64,000 bases of DNA from Petaurus breviceps papuanus. Taxonomy: Eukaryota > Chordata > Mammalia > Diprotodontia > Petauridae. Both the position numbers and the translations under genes were made by a program. This document shows, one piece after another, positions 54,261 through 63,602 of the stretch; position 1 is the first letter of the stretch, and the number at the start of each line of letters is the position of its first letter. The notes beneath the pieces were generated by a model, which saw only the letters and a program-made list of their open reading frames with translations, searched no databases and was not told the origin of the DNA. The DNA lies in NCBI GenBank assembly GCA_028583685.1, contig JAMXIF010001253.1:33251634-33315633 (forward strand). The letters run 5' to 3'.

Positions 54261-54264
54261 AAAA

Positions 54265-54675
54265 AGTAAAAGGGCTGGGTGAGGAGAGGGGGAACTTTTT
54301 TTTAAGAGTTGTTGGATGACCATAGTTCTAATGTAGTTGAAATAGATTAATGTCTTAACTTCACTTTATTTTATGTGTTTTTAACTCTAGTATCTCCCCT
54401 CTGCCCCTCCCCAATTATGAGGTGGTTACTCCGTAGTTCTAATTCTGCTAATCTCGTTAAGTAGCAGATGCACATTCCATTGGGTTGTGGTCTTTCTTTC
54501 CACAGCTGGTAAATTGGAGATTGAGTGCTGAAATGACTTTTATTGGACACTGACTACGTTAGGGTGAGAGTCACGATGAAACTCTTCTTTTCCTGGATAC
54601 TCTCTTCTGTCTCTACTCTATGAGAAGGGGAGAAGGGGGAGAGAAATTTAAGGAGGAATTGTATGCATATGAAAT
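54265..54675. other. Unassigned stretch
   Basis: No repeat or exon recognised. Confidence 0.3.
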
Positions 54676-54679
54676 TTTG

Positions 54680-54800
54680 GTGAAACTTTGAGCACATCGC
54701 CAGGCATCATAGCAGGCCCTGGAAAAACAAATGCAAAAATGAAACATTGCCTGCCTGCAAGGAACCTACATTTGATGGGGGAAGCAACATGTGTGTCTAT
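54680..54800 (-). repeat. L2 3' end, antisense
   Basis: GCCAGGCATCATAGCAGGCC, then TTGCCTGCCTGCAAGGAACC and TACATTTGATGGGG. Confidence 0.65.
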
Positions 54801-54811
54801 AGCACGTGTGC

Positions 54812-54915
54812 ACATGTGTGTATATATACACACAATTATATATACATATACACACATATATAATATGTACACATATGTATGCAAATATATGTAAATGTGT
54901 GTGTGTGTGTGCATA
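54812..54915. repeat. (CA/TA)n complex microsatellite
   Basis: Alternating TATA, CACA and TGTG runs. Confidence 0.9.
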
Positions 54916-54919
54916 CAGC

Positions 54920-55160
54920 TCTATCTATTTATTGCTCTTTCTTTCTATCTATGTGAGTAAAACCCTTCTAAAACTCTGGTGATTGATGTCTGGGACAATT
55001 GCTGTTTGTTTACCTTTCCTGTCTTTTCTCCCCTCCTTTGGATGTAACAGTCTGAGGCTTAGATTGGCACACTGGCCATAGTTTTTGAGGCCTTGACAGC
55101 TGCTTTTTGGGGAGATAGATGCCGTATCAGTATCCTTTTCTTGATGAACTTACCTCCTCC
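54920..55160. other. Unassigned stretch
   Basis: No repeat recognised. Confidence 0.25.
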
Positions 55161-55164
55161 TCCA

Positions 55165-55450
55165 TGCACCCCCCTTTAGTGACTCCCTATTGCTACTAAA
55201 ATAAAATGCGTGCTCCTTTGTTTGCCATTTAAAGCTTTAACAGTCTGGTCTTAGCTTTTCTTATTATGCTAATTACACATGATGCCCCTTATGTTCCAGC
55301 TAAATTGAAATACTAGCTGTTCTCCATTCATAACATTCTATCTCTGCCCCCCTTGTCTTTGCACTCTCTGTCCCCCATCCCTGGAATGCTATTCCTCTTT
55401 ACATGCTTCTCCTGGGACTTCTAACTCCTTTCCATTCTCAACTTCTTTTT
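55165..55450 (+). repeat. L2 LINE body fragment
   Basis: GTGACTCCCTATTGCTACTA, GCCATTTAAAGCTTTAACAG, TTGCACTCTCTGTCCCC and CCTGGAATGCTATTCCTC follow the L2 3' body. Confidence 0.75.
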
Positions 55451-55454
55451 CTTT

Positions 55455-56480
55455 TCTTTTCCTTTAATTTTAAACTTAAATACAAAATGAGAAAAGAAAA
55501 AACAAAAACATTGCCATATACACAGCAGACCATGGGAGAGGATTCAATATAAAACAACAAATTTACATTTCAATAAAACCTATATATAATACATATTATT
55601 CCCAAAGCTCCTTTTTGCTTCCTTGTTGGTTTTCCTTTGTTGTCTGCTGTGCACTTTTTACTTTATTCCCATCCCCCACCCCACCCCCAGAAGGAGGCAA
55701 TTAAGTGTGGATATATTTATTTTCTTTTTAGCAGCTATTAGTGTAATCAAGTTTTAGTTCAGAGGTGCGGGAATGATGACCCAAGTCTCTGGTCCTTCTT
55801 ACTGTTATTTTCTAAAGTCTGTCCTGGGGCTCACCCTTGGGCTTTCCTTTTCACTCCTAAGGCACAGCTAGGGCCCCTAGTCAAACTGTACCCCAAATGA
55901 TCTTGCTCCCTGAGGTGCCTGCAAACTATAGCTGTCTTCTCTGCTCTGGAGCTAAAACCAGGGACTGTGCTCTCCTGTAGGTACCCACCGCCAGCAGGGG
56001 CCCTGCCCTTTGCTGCTGCACTCACCAGGTAAGTTAGCTCCTTCTCCCTAGAAAAGATGCTTAGGACCCATCTGGTCAACTCAACTGTGCCTGCCGTCCC
56101 TCAGCAGTGGAAAGTCCTTTAATCTTTTCGTACTTAGCCATTAGACCCCCACACTGTCTGCAAAAATGTAAGTTTCTGAGACTGAGGCTGCCCCTCAACC
56201 CATCCCATACCTAGCCGCCCCTAACAGCTAGTACCCCCTGTAAAGTGTAAACTCCTCTGATTAGTCAATCAATAGGTATTTAGTCAGCTTCTTGGATTGC
56301 TCCACACCAAGTCTTCACCAAAAGGACCACTGCCACCCCTTTTCCCCTCCTGGTAACAAGGACTGCTCCCCTGTGTCCTTCAGGTCTCAGAGGGGAGCTT
56401 TTGCCTTACTCTGTCAGGGTTCAAGTCTCTGGACCATTTACCGGTCAGCTCTGTACTAGGCCATTGTACAAATTTACCTT
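55455..56480. other. Unassigned stretch, partly GC-rich
   Basis: The 55860-56130 part (ACCCACCGCCAGCAGGGGCC) is clearly richer in GC than its surroundings and might be an L1/HAL1-type 5' UTR in antisense. I could not match it to the L1 5' UTR at 62361 by eye. Confidence 0.3.
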
Positions 56481-56574
56481 CCCCCTTTTCTTAAACGTGT
56501 ATTGTGTCCTAGCATTTAGCATAGTGGGTGACACATAGTAAGTATTTAACAATTCTCTCTTTTTCTTCCCATAC

Positions 56575-56800
56575 CTGTTTCTGTCTCTCAGGTTCTCTCT
56601 TTCTCTCCCTCCTCTTTCCCTCTGCCTCCCTTTCCTCTCCTTTTCTTTTCCCTCTTCCTCTCCTTTGCTCTTCCAATCTCTGCTTCACCCCACCTCATAT
56701 CTAAGTCTATGTTTGTGTCTGTGCCTGTTTCTCTGTCTCTCTCCCTGTCTTTCTCTTTCTCTATTTCTGCCTCAGTCTTTCCCTGTCTGTCTCTCCCTTT
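56575..56800. repeat. CT-rich polypyrimidine tract
   Basis: TCTCTCTTTCTCTCCC-type units. It is the complement in style of the GA tract at 38540-38760. Confidence 0.93.
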
Positions 56801-57021
56801 TCTTCCCCTTTTGGCCTGCTGAATTCCTACCCATGCTTTAAAATCCAATTTAAATGCTACTTTCTTCCCAAAGCTCTTACTGAACCACCAGGTAGGAATA
56901 ACCTTTGTCCTGGACTTCATAGAGTATTTCCTTTAGCAACTCATACACTTTCATGCAGTACTGTGCATTGTAGTAATTTGTAATTCTGTGTCTTAACCCC
57001 CTGCCATAGCATTAATTTTAT

Positions 57022-57180
57022 TTTTTTATTTTTTGAGCAATCAGGGTTAAGTAACTTGCTCAAGGTTACACGGCCAGGTGTTTCAGGGTGGGTAATAAGT
57101 GTCTGAGCCTGGATTCGATCCATAGGTCATCCCGACACTGGAGCCGGTGCTCTTACTCGCTGTGCTACCTGGCCTCCCCC
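57022..57180 (-). repeat. Short poly(A) SINE variant
   Basis: T-rich tail, CAATCAGGGTTAAGTAACTT, the GGGTGGGTAATAAGTGTCTG insert and CTACCTGGCCTCCCCC. ATTAATTTTA at 57011-57020 and 57186-57195 is probably the target duplication. Confidence 0.9.
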
Positions 57181-57258
57181 ATGAAATTAATTTTATGAGG
57201 GGAGGGGCTGTTTTAATTAACCTCTTCCTAGTCTTGTTGGTCTGCTTGCATACCAACA

Positions 57259-57735
57259 TGATATTCACAGCACCAATGGTGATTATGAATATAACAGCAT
57301 AATTCTGAATTGCAAAATATAACAGACTCTCCATATATAACATAGAAGCAAAACATTTATTCAGACACCAGAAAGCTGAATCCTAACACCAGGAAGCCAA
57401 ATCCCAACACCAGAAAACTGAATCCATCATAGCAACAAAGAATTTAATGCACCTTATCACTGCAGGAAGCAACACCATCCCAAAGCCTTCCCATAAATAA
57501 TCATTCACAATACTAGATATTTGCTTGCCTGCTGTCCTTTTTTCCCTCCACCCTACCTGACTCCTAGCTTCCTCTAGGCTCTGCGCCACCCTTCCTGCTT
57601 CAGGCATTCAGCAAGTTCCTCCCACCACAGGCTCCTTGTGGTTATATTTGGTCTATTAGGGACAGAGAAGATATTCAAATTCCCTTAGGCCTATTAAGGG
57701 GCAGGGAAGATCTTCAAATTACCATTACCATTACA
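57259..57735 (-). mobile_element. Solo LTR, marsupial ERV family A
   Basis: In its own sense it begins TGTAATGG and shares with 15059-15553 the blocks GAAGATCTTCCCTGCCCCTT, GATGGATTCAGTTTTC, GGTGTTGGGATTTGG and TAAATGTTTTG (with AATAAA). A short direct repeat of GAATCC(A/T)-type units near 57380-57425 is specific to this copy. No clear target duplication is visible (CTTGCA and TTGCTC are only similar). A fossil solo LTR inserted in L2. Confidence 0.78.
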
Positions 57736-57971
57736 TTGCTCTATCCTATACTACTCTATGAGTTTATGGTCCTTCCTTTCCAGTTCCCTTTTATGGGTCA
57801 TTTTTGCCCCGTTAACAATGTGATTTCCTTGATGGCAGAACCTGGCTTCCTTGCTAGTCTCCTAGCACTTAGCATGGTCCCAGACACAGAATACTTGTTT
57901 AATAAATGTTGTCTCTCACCGTCTGTCTCTTAGTCTGTCTGTCTTTGTCTTTTTATCTGTCTGTCTCTTTC

Positions 57972-58035
57972 TGGGTAGGCAGTGTGGTAGGCACTGGAAA
58001 TACAAATACAAAGGCAAAAAAAGTATACCAGCGAA
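57972..58035 (-). repeat. L2 3' end fragment, antisense
   Basis: GGCAGTGTGGTAGGCACTGG, then AAATACAAATACAAAGGC. It follows a short (TCTG)n run at about 57925-57968. Confidence 0.55.
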
Positions 58036-58077
58036 GTTCCTCTTTAAAACTGGGGAGTTTTGCTAAGCGATTGATTT

Positions 58078-58288
58078 GCTGTTCAGTTATTTCAGTCATA
58101 TCTGACTCTTCATGATCTCATTTGGGTTTTTCTTGACAGAGATACTGGAGTGGTTTGCCATTTCGTTCTCCAGCTCATTTTACAGAGCTGGAAAAGTGGC
58201 TTGCCCAGGGTCACACAGCTGTTAGGGGTCTGAGGCCAGATTTGAGCTCAGAAAGATAAGTCTTCCTTACTCCAGGCCTCTTGTTGCC
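58078..58288 (-). repeat. MAR1-type SINE, internally shortened
   Basis: CTGTTCAGTTATTTCAGTC tail, TTTTTCTTGACAGAGATACT, GGCTTGCCCAGGGTCACACA core; degraded head. About 30 bp of the central region (GAGGAAACTGAGGC block) is missing. Confidence 0.85.
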
Positions 58289-58299
58289 TTAACAACCCA

Positions 58300-58890
58300 A
58301 TAGAGTGTGTATCAGGGGAGCCCCAGATCAAATTAAGGAGCTTCCTAAACAACTGGATAATGATTGGGTACAGGACATTATTAGTCACTGATCAGTCCTC
58401 AGGCAAACTGACAAGATTATAGGGTGTCAGCTGCTGGATAAAGGCATACTCTTTGTGGACTTTAAAAAATAAATTGGTTCTACTCTGCTGGGATTCATTT
58501 TTGAGGACGTTCTCAATTCTTGAGGATTTACTCCTCTCCTTTTTCTCTTGTATCTCTTCCAGAGTGCGGCAAAATGTATTTGTAGAAGAGGGGGGCAGGG
58601 AGTTGGGAGTAGGGAACGTTCTTTTTCCTTCCCCAATTCCAACTAGAACAAGTAATGCCCACCTGCTGCAGAGAAATATGGCCATGGGTCGTTTGTGTTT
58701 ATATGCAGCTTGAGAATATTTAAGACCATAGTTTTCAAAACCCAAACTTTCTGGGAAAAGGGGAGATTTTGAATGATCTATTCTAGACAATGTGAACTTA
58801 GAACCTGGTCTTCTAGCAGAGAAAGGCAGTTTCTGGGGTAGTGCCAACTCTAAGAATTGCTATATGGGTAGCACCAAATTTAAGGATTCT
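58300..58890. other. Unassigned stretch with a 151-codon antisense open frame
   Basis: The frame at 58392-58847 (minus) starts MALPQKLPFSARRPGSKF and contains no domain, signal peptide or membrane segment I recognise. A frame of this length is not unexpected by chance in 64 kb. No repeat is recognised. Confidence 0.3.
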
Positions 58891-58894
58891 AACA

Positions 58895-59975
58895 TTTAAA
58901 AATTTTAGACACTGGACCTTGTGTTTTTGTGTCATGGATCCTTTTGGTAGTCTGCTGAAGTGTATAAATTTCTTCTCAGAATAATGATTTTCTGGCATGT
59001 ACACTTTGGCCCCACACTCTCAGAGCCAGGTATGCTACATTTTCCCCTCAGGGTTCCAAGGATGGGTTAGGGTATCTTCTATGATGCCCTTAGCCTAAGG
59101 CCCTATTGGCTGTGTTCCCCTCATTACTGGGTGGACAATGACTAGCACCCCAGTTTCATTTAATCACTCAATATCAATTAGCTTTCACAAAGCAATATTT
59201 ACTTCAAAAATATAGCAAGAACAAATGCACAAACATTTCCAACACCTTGGGGGCATATTCTCCCCTATACTATCCCAGTTTCTGTGAGTATAAGCTCAAA
59301 AATTATCAATTCCTATTTTTCATTCATCCCACTAAATCCATGTCTAGATTCAGCATGACTGAGTCCTTAGTCGGGGCTGATATTCTAAAGGTCACTTCTA
59401 AAGGTCATTTCTTCGTCCTTGGGGCATCAATGATGTATTGAACTTAGACCTCAGAACACCAGTATACTGATGACCTTTAAAACTTACTAGATCATGAGGC
59501 TTTGTTCCCTTAACCAAGAGTGAAAAAGAACCAATGGAAAGGCCAAGAACTGATACCTATTTCTTAGAACTGTGTGGTCTTAGAGTCTTCTCCCCTTATA
59601 GCATAGTCTTTCACTGGGATGCCATAGACAAGGAAGTCATTAAATAAAGTGAAACAAGTGAATGAAGCAAAGAAGCAGCTAAAACCAGTAGGTCTTTATG
59701 AGGGCCTCTTCAGTCAAGCAAAGAGCCCCCTCTCCACCATGTAGTTAGACAACCAGAGCCAGACACAGAACATCTACAAATGTTCCATAGTGTCACCAGG
59801 ACACTCCCCTTATCCTCATCATGATATTCCTTGAAGCAAGGTCCTAATTTGTCTACATGGAGAGGTTGCCTCAACGAGGAAATTTATGGAGTCTGCACAT
59901 GCAATAGAGTCCCCACTACTTTTTAAAATACATAAAATAGGTAGGATTACAAAGAAAATTATACTGAAATAATTA
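58895..59975. repeat. Ancient dispersed repeat split by ~0.9 kb of other sequence
   Basis: The left part (GTCATGGATCCTTTTGGTAG, CTTCTCAGAATAATGATTTT, ending about 58995) and the right part (AAAATACATAAAATAGGTAG, AAGAAAATTATACTGAAAT, from about 59920) are consecutive segments of one dispersed sequence, related to 44990-45110. The 58996-59919 insert is unnamed. It contains AGGTCA at 59387 and 59400 and TGACCT at 59470. Confidence 0.4.
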
Positions 59976-60079
59976 CAAAAACAAATAAAAAATTCTCCAA
60001 CTTCACACACTACAGCTCAAGAAGCCCTGGAGACAGATTTCCTAACGCTTGTTACTAGTGACATGTGAGTATCACATAT

Positions 60080-60275
60080 GAGAAGTGGTGTCCCTGGGCC
60101 TACTAAAAAATGAGACCGACTCTGCCCTCAGGAACTTTACTACAGTAGAATATGGATTCTCTTCGAAGTCCTTGAGGGCAGAAACTCTCTCTCTCTCTCT
60201 TTTGTCTTTGCATCTTCAGTGTCTAGAACAGTTCCTGGAACATAGAAAGTGCTTAATAAATGGTTGTCAATCAAT
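60080..60275. repeat. Antisense and sense L2 3' ends with (TC)n
   Basis: Antisense at 60080-60150 (CTCTGCCCTCAGGAACTTTA). Sense at 60155-60275 (AGTCCTTGAGGGCAGAAACT, a TC run at 60187-60206, GAACATAGAAAGTGCTTAAT). Confidence 0.75.
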
Positions 60276-60399
60276 TGGGTATCTCTAGTTAAATTACATG
60301 ACCTTCCTGTTAACACACCAAATAAAAAGACATATCAATTCCAGCATTAACTGACTCATTTGTTTTTTTTTTCTGAAAAGACCCTGTGAATCTTAGCAA

Positions 60400-60640
60400 G
60401 ACCCCTGGAGGGCAGAACTGCAAACTATGAGTGGACATTATATGGAGACAAAATTCAGCTTAAAACAAGGAAAAAACTTCCCAGCAATGAGCATTGTACA
60501 AAAATGAAATGGGCTGCCTCAGAAATTACAAGCTTCCCTTTTTCTGGAGGCATGAAAGCAAAGGCAGAATGACCATACTTTGGAGAAGAGATTTAGGCTT
60601 CAGTCAAAGGTTGAACCAGATGATATTAGGGGCTGTTTTG
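60400..60640 (+). repeat. CR1/L3-clade LINE fragment
   Basis: CTGGAGGGCAGAACTGCAAA, CAAGGAAAAAACTTCCCAGC, AAAATGAAATGGGCTGCCTC, TGAACCAGATGATATTAGG. Confidence 0.7.
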
Positions 60641-60644
60641 TTTT

Positions 60645-60725
60645 TTATCTTTTCAACTCAGCATTTAATACAAGGTATCACACAGAGTAGGTGCTTAATC
60701 AATTTTTATTATTTGTATTGTTCCT
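60645..60725 (+). repeat. L2 LINE 3' end
   Basis: CTCAGCATTTAATACAAGGT, then ACACAGAGTAGGTGCTTAAT. Confidence 0.6.
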
Positions 60726-60779
60726 TACAAACTCTGAGATTATGAACTCTACAGATAACTTCAAAATCCTATTTCTAAC

Positions 60780-61690
60780 TATTCGCTGCAGTCCCTTGTC
60801 CCATCACAACTTTGCTATGATGTTTTGACTGATTTGAATTCTCCCCCTCTTTTTTTTTTCTCCTATTGACTTAATGGAGGGGTTAATGAGAAGTGAAGCC
60901 TACATAACAGAGAAACTGAATCACAAGCAAGCATCCTCAGTGGTTTCTAATTTCTCCTGTGGTCTTTTGGCAAGTTGTTAATTTATTCATGCACAAAGGA
61001 AGACACAGTAAGAATTCAGAGAAAACCCTTCCAGTGACAACATAAAGGAATTGCTTTTCTGAATTTTACTGAACGCTGATAAAAAAAAATCCCTAGTGCG
61101 CTTTGATAGATAATGAAGGAGTATCTAACAGGCATATGGAATTTTGATTGCTCAGACAGCTAACAGAAGGCTGGCTAAAGTGATGAAGGAGCCTATCTGA
61201 GGTGAGCAGGACAATAGCACTCTCCTGCTCCCAACTCTTTCTTCCCTTTGGCTCACAAGCTGTGTGTTAATCACACTCCATTGCTTCTCTGTCTGTCTGA
61301 CATACTTCTTGTCATTCAGGATCTCTTGACACAGACTACCTCCTCCCTCCCACCCCAAAGGCAATCATGCTCACGATGACATTGTGAGTGACAGAGATTG
61401 CTTCTGAGTGGTAATTTCCTATTGAACTGTATGGCATAGGTAGTGAGAGAAAAAGGAAGGTGAACACACGCTTCATTTAATTTTAAACATGTACCTGTGG
61501 GGGGGAATGTGTCTCCAGGTGGGTTTACTCACTCAGTGAAGATGTTTGGGACCCTTTTGAGTTCTGGAACCTTGGATGTTGATAGAACTATCGCTAGGAT
61601 ATGATGAATTGGTATCATTGTTCAAGGCTTCCCTGCTTTTTGGGAGATTCATTGTGATCTTGACAAGAAGGAGTGATGATGCTAAAAAGA
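60780..61690. other. Repeat-poor block, candidate conserved non-coding DNA
   Basis: No repeat recognised. It shows GACTTAATGGAGGGGTTAAT, TTAATTTATTCATGCACAAA, CTTTGATAGATAATGAAGG and CAATCATGCTCACGATGACA, with many TAAT and GATA-type cores. A small MIR trace follows at 61690-61760. Confidence 0.42.
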
Positions 61691-61764
61691 TCCTATAGGC
61701 GATACAGTCATAGGAATCAGAGCTGGAAGAGTGGTATCTGGGATGCCTCATCTTCCAACTAGGA

Positions 61765-62355
61765 TCCTTAGAAAATCTGTCCCTGTTTCAAGGAACTCGA
61801 GGTCTATGTTCATTGGATACTACTCTGGATAGTCCCTACCAATGTATTTACTTGTAAGGGTGGGATGATGGAATTAATCAGGCCAATACACCTCACTTAA
61901 AGTTTGTAAGATGCCCACTTGACCAATCTCAATCACAGGTTTCAGCTTGAGAGTGAATAGTCCTTGGAACTTGAATTTTGTTCTATAGGAATTATGGTTA
62001 GATACATCAAAGAAACTTGGTTGTTCCAATGGGGTCAACTATAAATTGTTAAGCTAGTTTAGAATTAGAGTCACACCAGAGATTGGAAAAAGTCTTTTCC
62101 GAGCAGGAACTGCTTAGTAGAGGTGTGGAGGGGAAGAGTCAGTCTTGGCTTAGTTGGAGGACTTTGTGAGCTTTGAAGGGTCTGGAGGATATTGGACTTC
62201 CCAACTTCCCATTAGTGTAGAAGTGGTACTACCAGATCAAATGATGGCCGAATGTTTTGGGATATAAGGACAGATTAGATTTGGATTCACAGATCCACAA
62301 GGAACACAACAAAGAAACTATCATTTCTATAGGGAGCTTCTTGAGAATTCTTTGA
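61765..62355. other. Unassigned stretch upstream of the L1 5' end
   Basis: Ordinary sequence; no repeat or exon recognised. Confidence 0.3.
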
Positions 62356-62359
62356 ATGA

Positions 62360-63602
62360 GAGAGGGCAGAGCCAAGATGACAGAGTAAAAGGACAAACTT
62401 GGTGTGGGCTCCAGCTCCAGCCACTTCCAATACTTGTTAAACAATGACTCTAAACAATTTTTAAGGCTATAGAACCCACAAAGTGATAGAGAGAAACAGA
62501 TCTCCCACTGAAGGCAGCCTGGCAGGCCAACAGGAAAGGTCTATTTCAGTGCACTGGGAGCTGAGTGCAGTTTCTTGTGAGCTACAGTTCCGGCCCCAGG
62601 GTGGCCCAGAAGGACCAGAGCAGACTTCAGGAGAGTGAATCACAAGCAGCTGTGGTGCCTTTGAGACTTCTCAACACATAAACGCCAAAGAGAAAATAAA
62701 AGGTCTGTGGGGAACTCTTTTGGAAGGGTGAAGGAAGAGTGCTGTCTGGCCCTGCCCCTGGCATGAGAGGTAACAGAGGCTTCACAACTGCAGCAGCTGC
62801 CACACAGCTGCCTTTAGAGCTTCTGGCCTGCAGATCATAGGGGGACCAAGTGACCATTCAGAGGGTAATTGCTCTTGCTTTGACCTGCTTGGAACTGGGT
62901 CGCAGTTTTGGGTGGTGGTTCTGGGGTGTGTGGCCAGTGTGACAAAGCTTGTGGTGGCTGTAGGGAGGGTGCCTGCCTCATAGCTCTGGCAACTGTGAAA
63001 ACCCCAGCAATTTGGGACACAGCTCTCTCCACTCTGGAAGCAGAGTTCTACATGACAAAGATCTCAAAAGTCAAGTAATTGGCAAGATGAGCAAGCAGAG
63101 GAAGTGCAATCAGACCATACAATCCTATTTTTGGGACAAAAAGGATCAAAACTTGGAATTGGAGGAGGACAATAAAGTCAGAACTCCTGTATCAAAAGCT
63201 TCTAAGAAAAATACGAATTGGTCAGAAGCCATGGAAGAGCTCAAGAAGAATTTTGAAAATCAAGTAAGAGAAGTGGGGGAAAAAGAGAAATGAGAATGAT
63301 GCAAGAAAATCATGAAAAGTGAGTCAACAGCCTGCTGAAGGAGACCCAAAAATACACTGAAGAAAATAACATCTTAAAACATAGACTAACTTAAATGGCA
63401 AAAGAGGCCCAAAAAGCCAATGAGGAGAAGAATGCCTTAAAAAGCCAAATTTTCCAGTTGGAAAAGGAATTTCAAAAACTCACTGAAGAGAATAATTCCT
63501 TGAAAATTAGATTGGAGCAATTGGAAGCTAATGACTTTATGAGAAATCAAGATACTATAAAACAAATCCAAGCAAATGAAAGAAAAATAGAAGGCAATGT
63601 GA
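62360..63602 (+). mobile_element. L1 (or HAL1) LINE, 5' half only
   Basis: It begins GAGAGGGCAGAGCCAAGATG, the usual L1 5' start in marsupials. A GC-richer 5' UTR of about 730 bp (62360-63086) follows, then an ORF1 start at 63087. Similarity to L1 stops at about 63602, in the coiled-coil part of ORF1. No RRM, ORF2 or poly(A) follows in the remaining 400 bp. LINEs usually lose the 5' end, so loss of the 3' end implies a later deletion or rearrangement. The 5' UTR aligns by eye with 23237-22786. Confidence 0.82.
63087..63602 (+). pseudogene. L1 ORF1 N-terminal remnant (ORF1p coiled coil)
   Basis: ORF1p is the L1 RNA-binding trimeric protein. The ATG at 63087 opens MSKQRKCNQTIQSYF, followed by acidic and lysine-rich sequence and a heptad-rich region. 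The first frame stops at 63291. Similarity resumes in another frame with LLKETQKYTEENNILKH, a stop just before 63395, then KEAQKANEEKNALKSQ, LEKEFQKLTEENNSLK and LEQLEANDFMRNQD. One frame change and at least two stops break it. The RRM and C-terminal domains are missing. The in-frame ATG at 63012 lies in the UTR and is not the start. Confidence 0.8.

Larger units (their letters stand above)
56485..57915 (+). repeat. L2 LINE broken by a SINE and an LTR
   Basis: An L2 end at 56485-56555 (GTGGGTGACACATAGTAAGT). A second L2 runs 56815-57010 (TGCTACTTTCTTCCCAAAGC), through a SINE, to 57258. After the LTR it resumes at about 57740-57915 (CCTTGATGGCAGAACCTGG, TTAGCATGGTCCCAGACAC, TTAATAAATGTTGTC). 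A CT tract lies at 56575-56800. Confidence 0.65.

Noticed and set aside
58392-58847. 151-codon antisense open frame
   Set aside because: No recognisable domain, signal peptide or homologue by eye. A rough estimate from the AT content gives an expectation of the order of half a frame of this length by chance in 64 kb.
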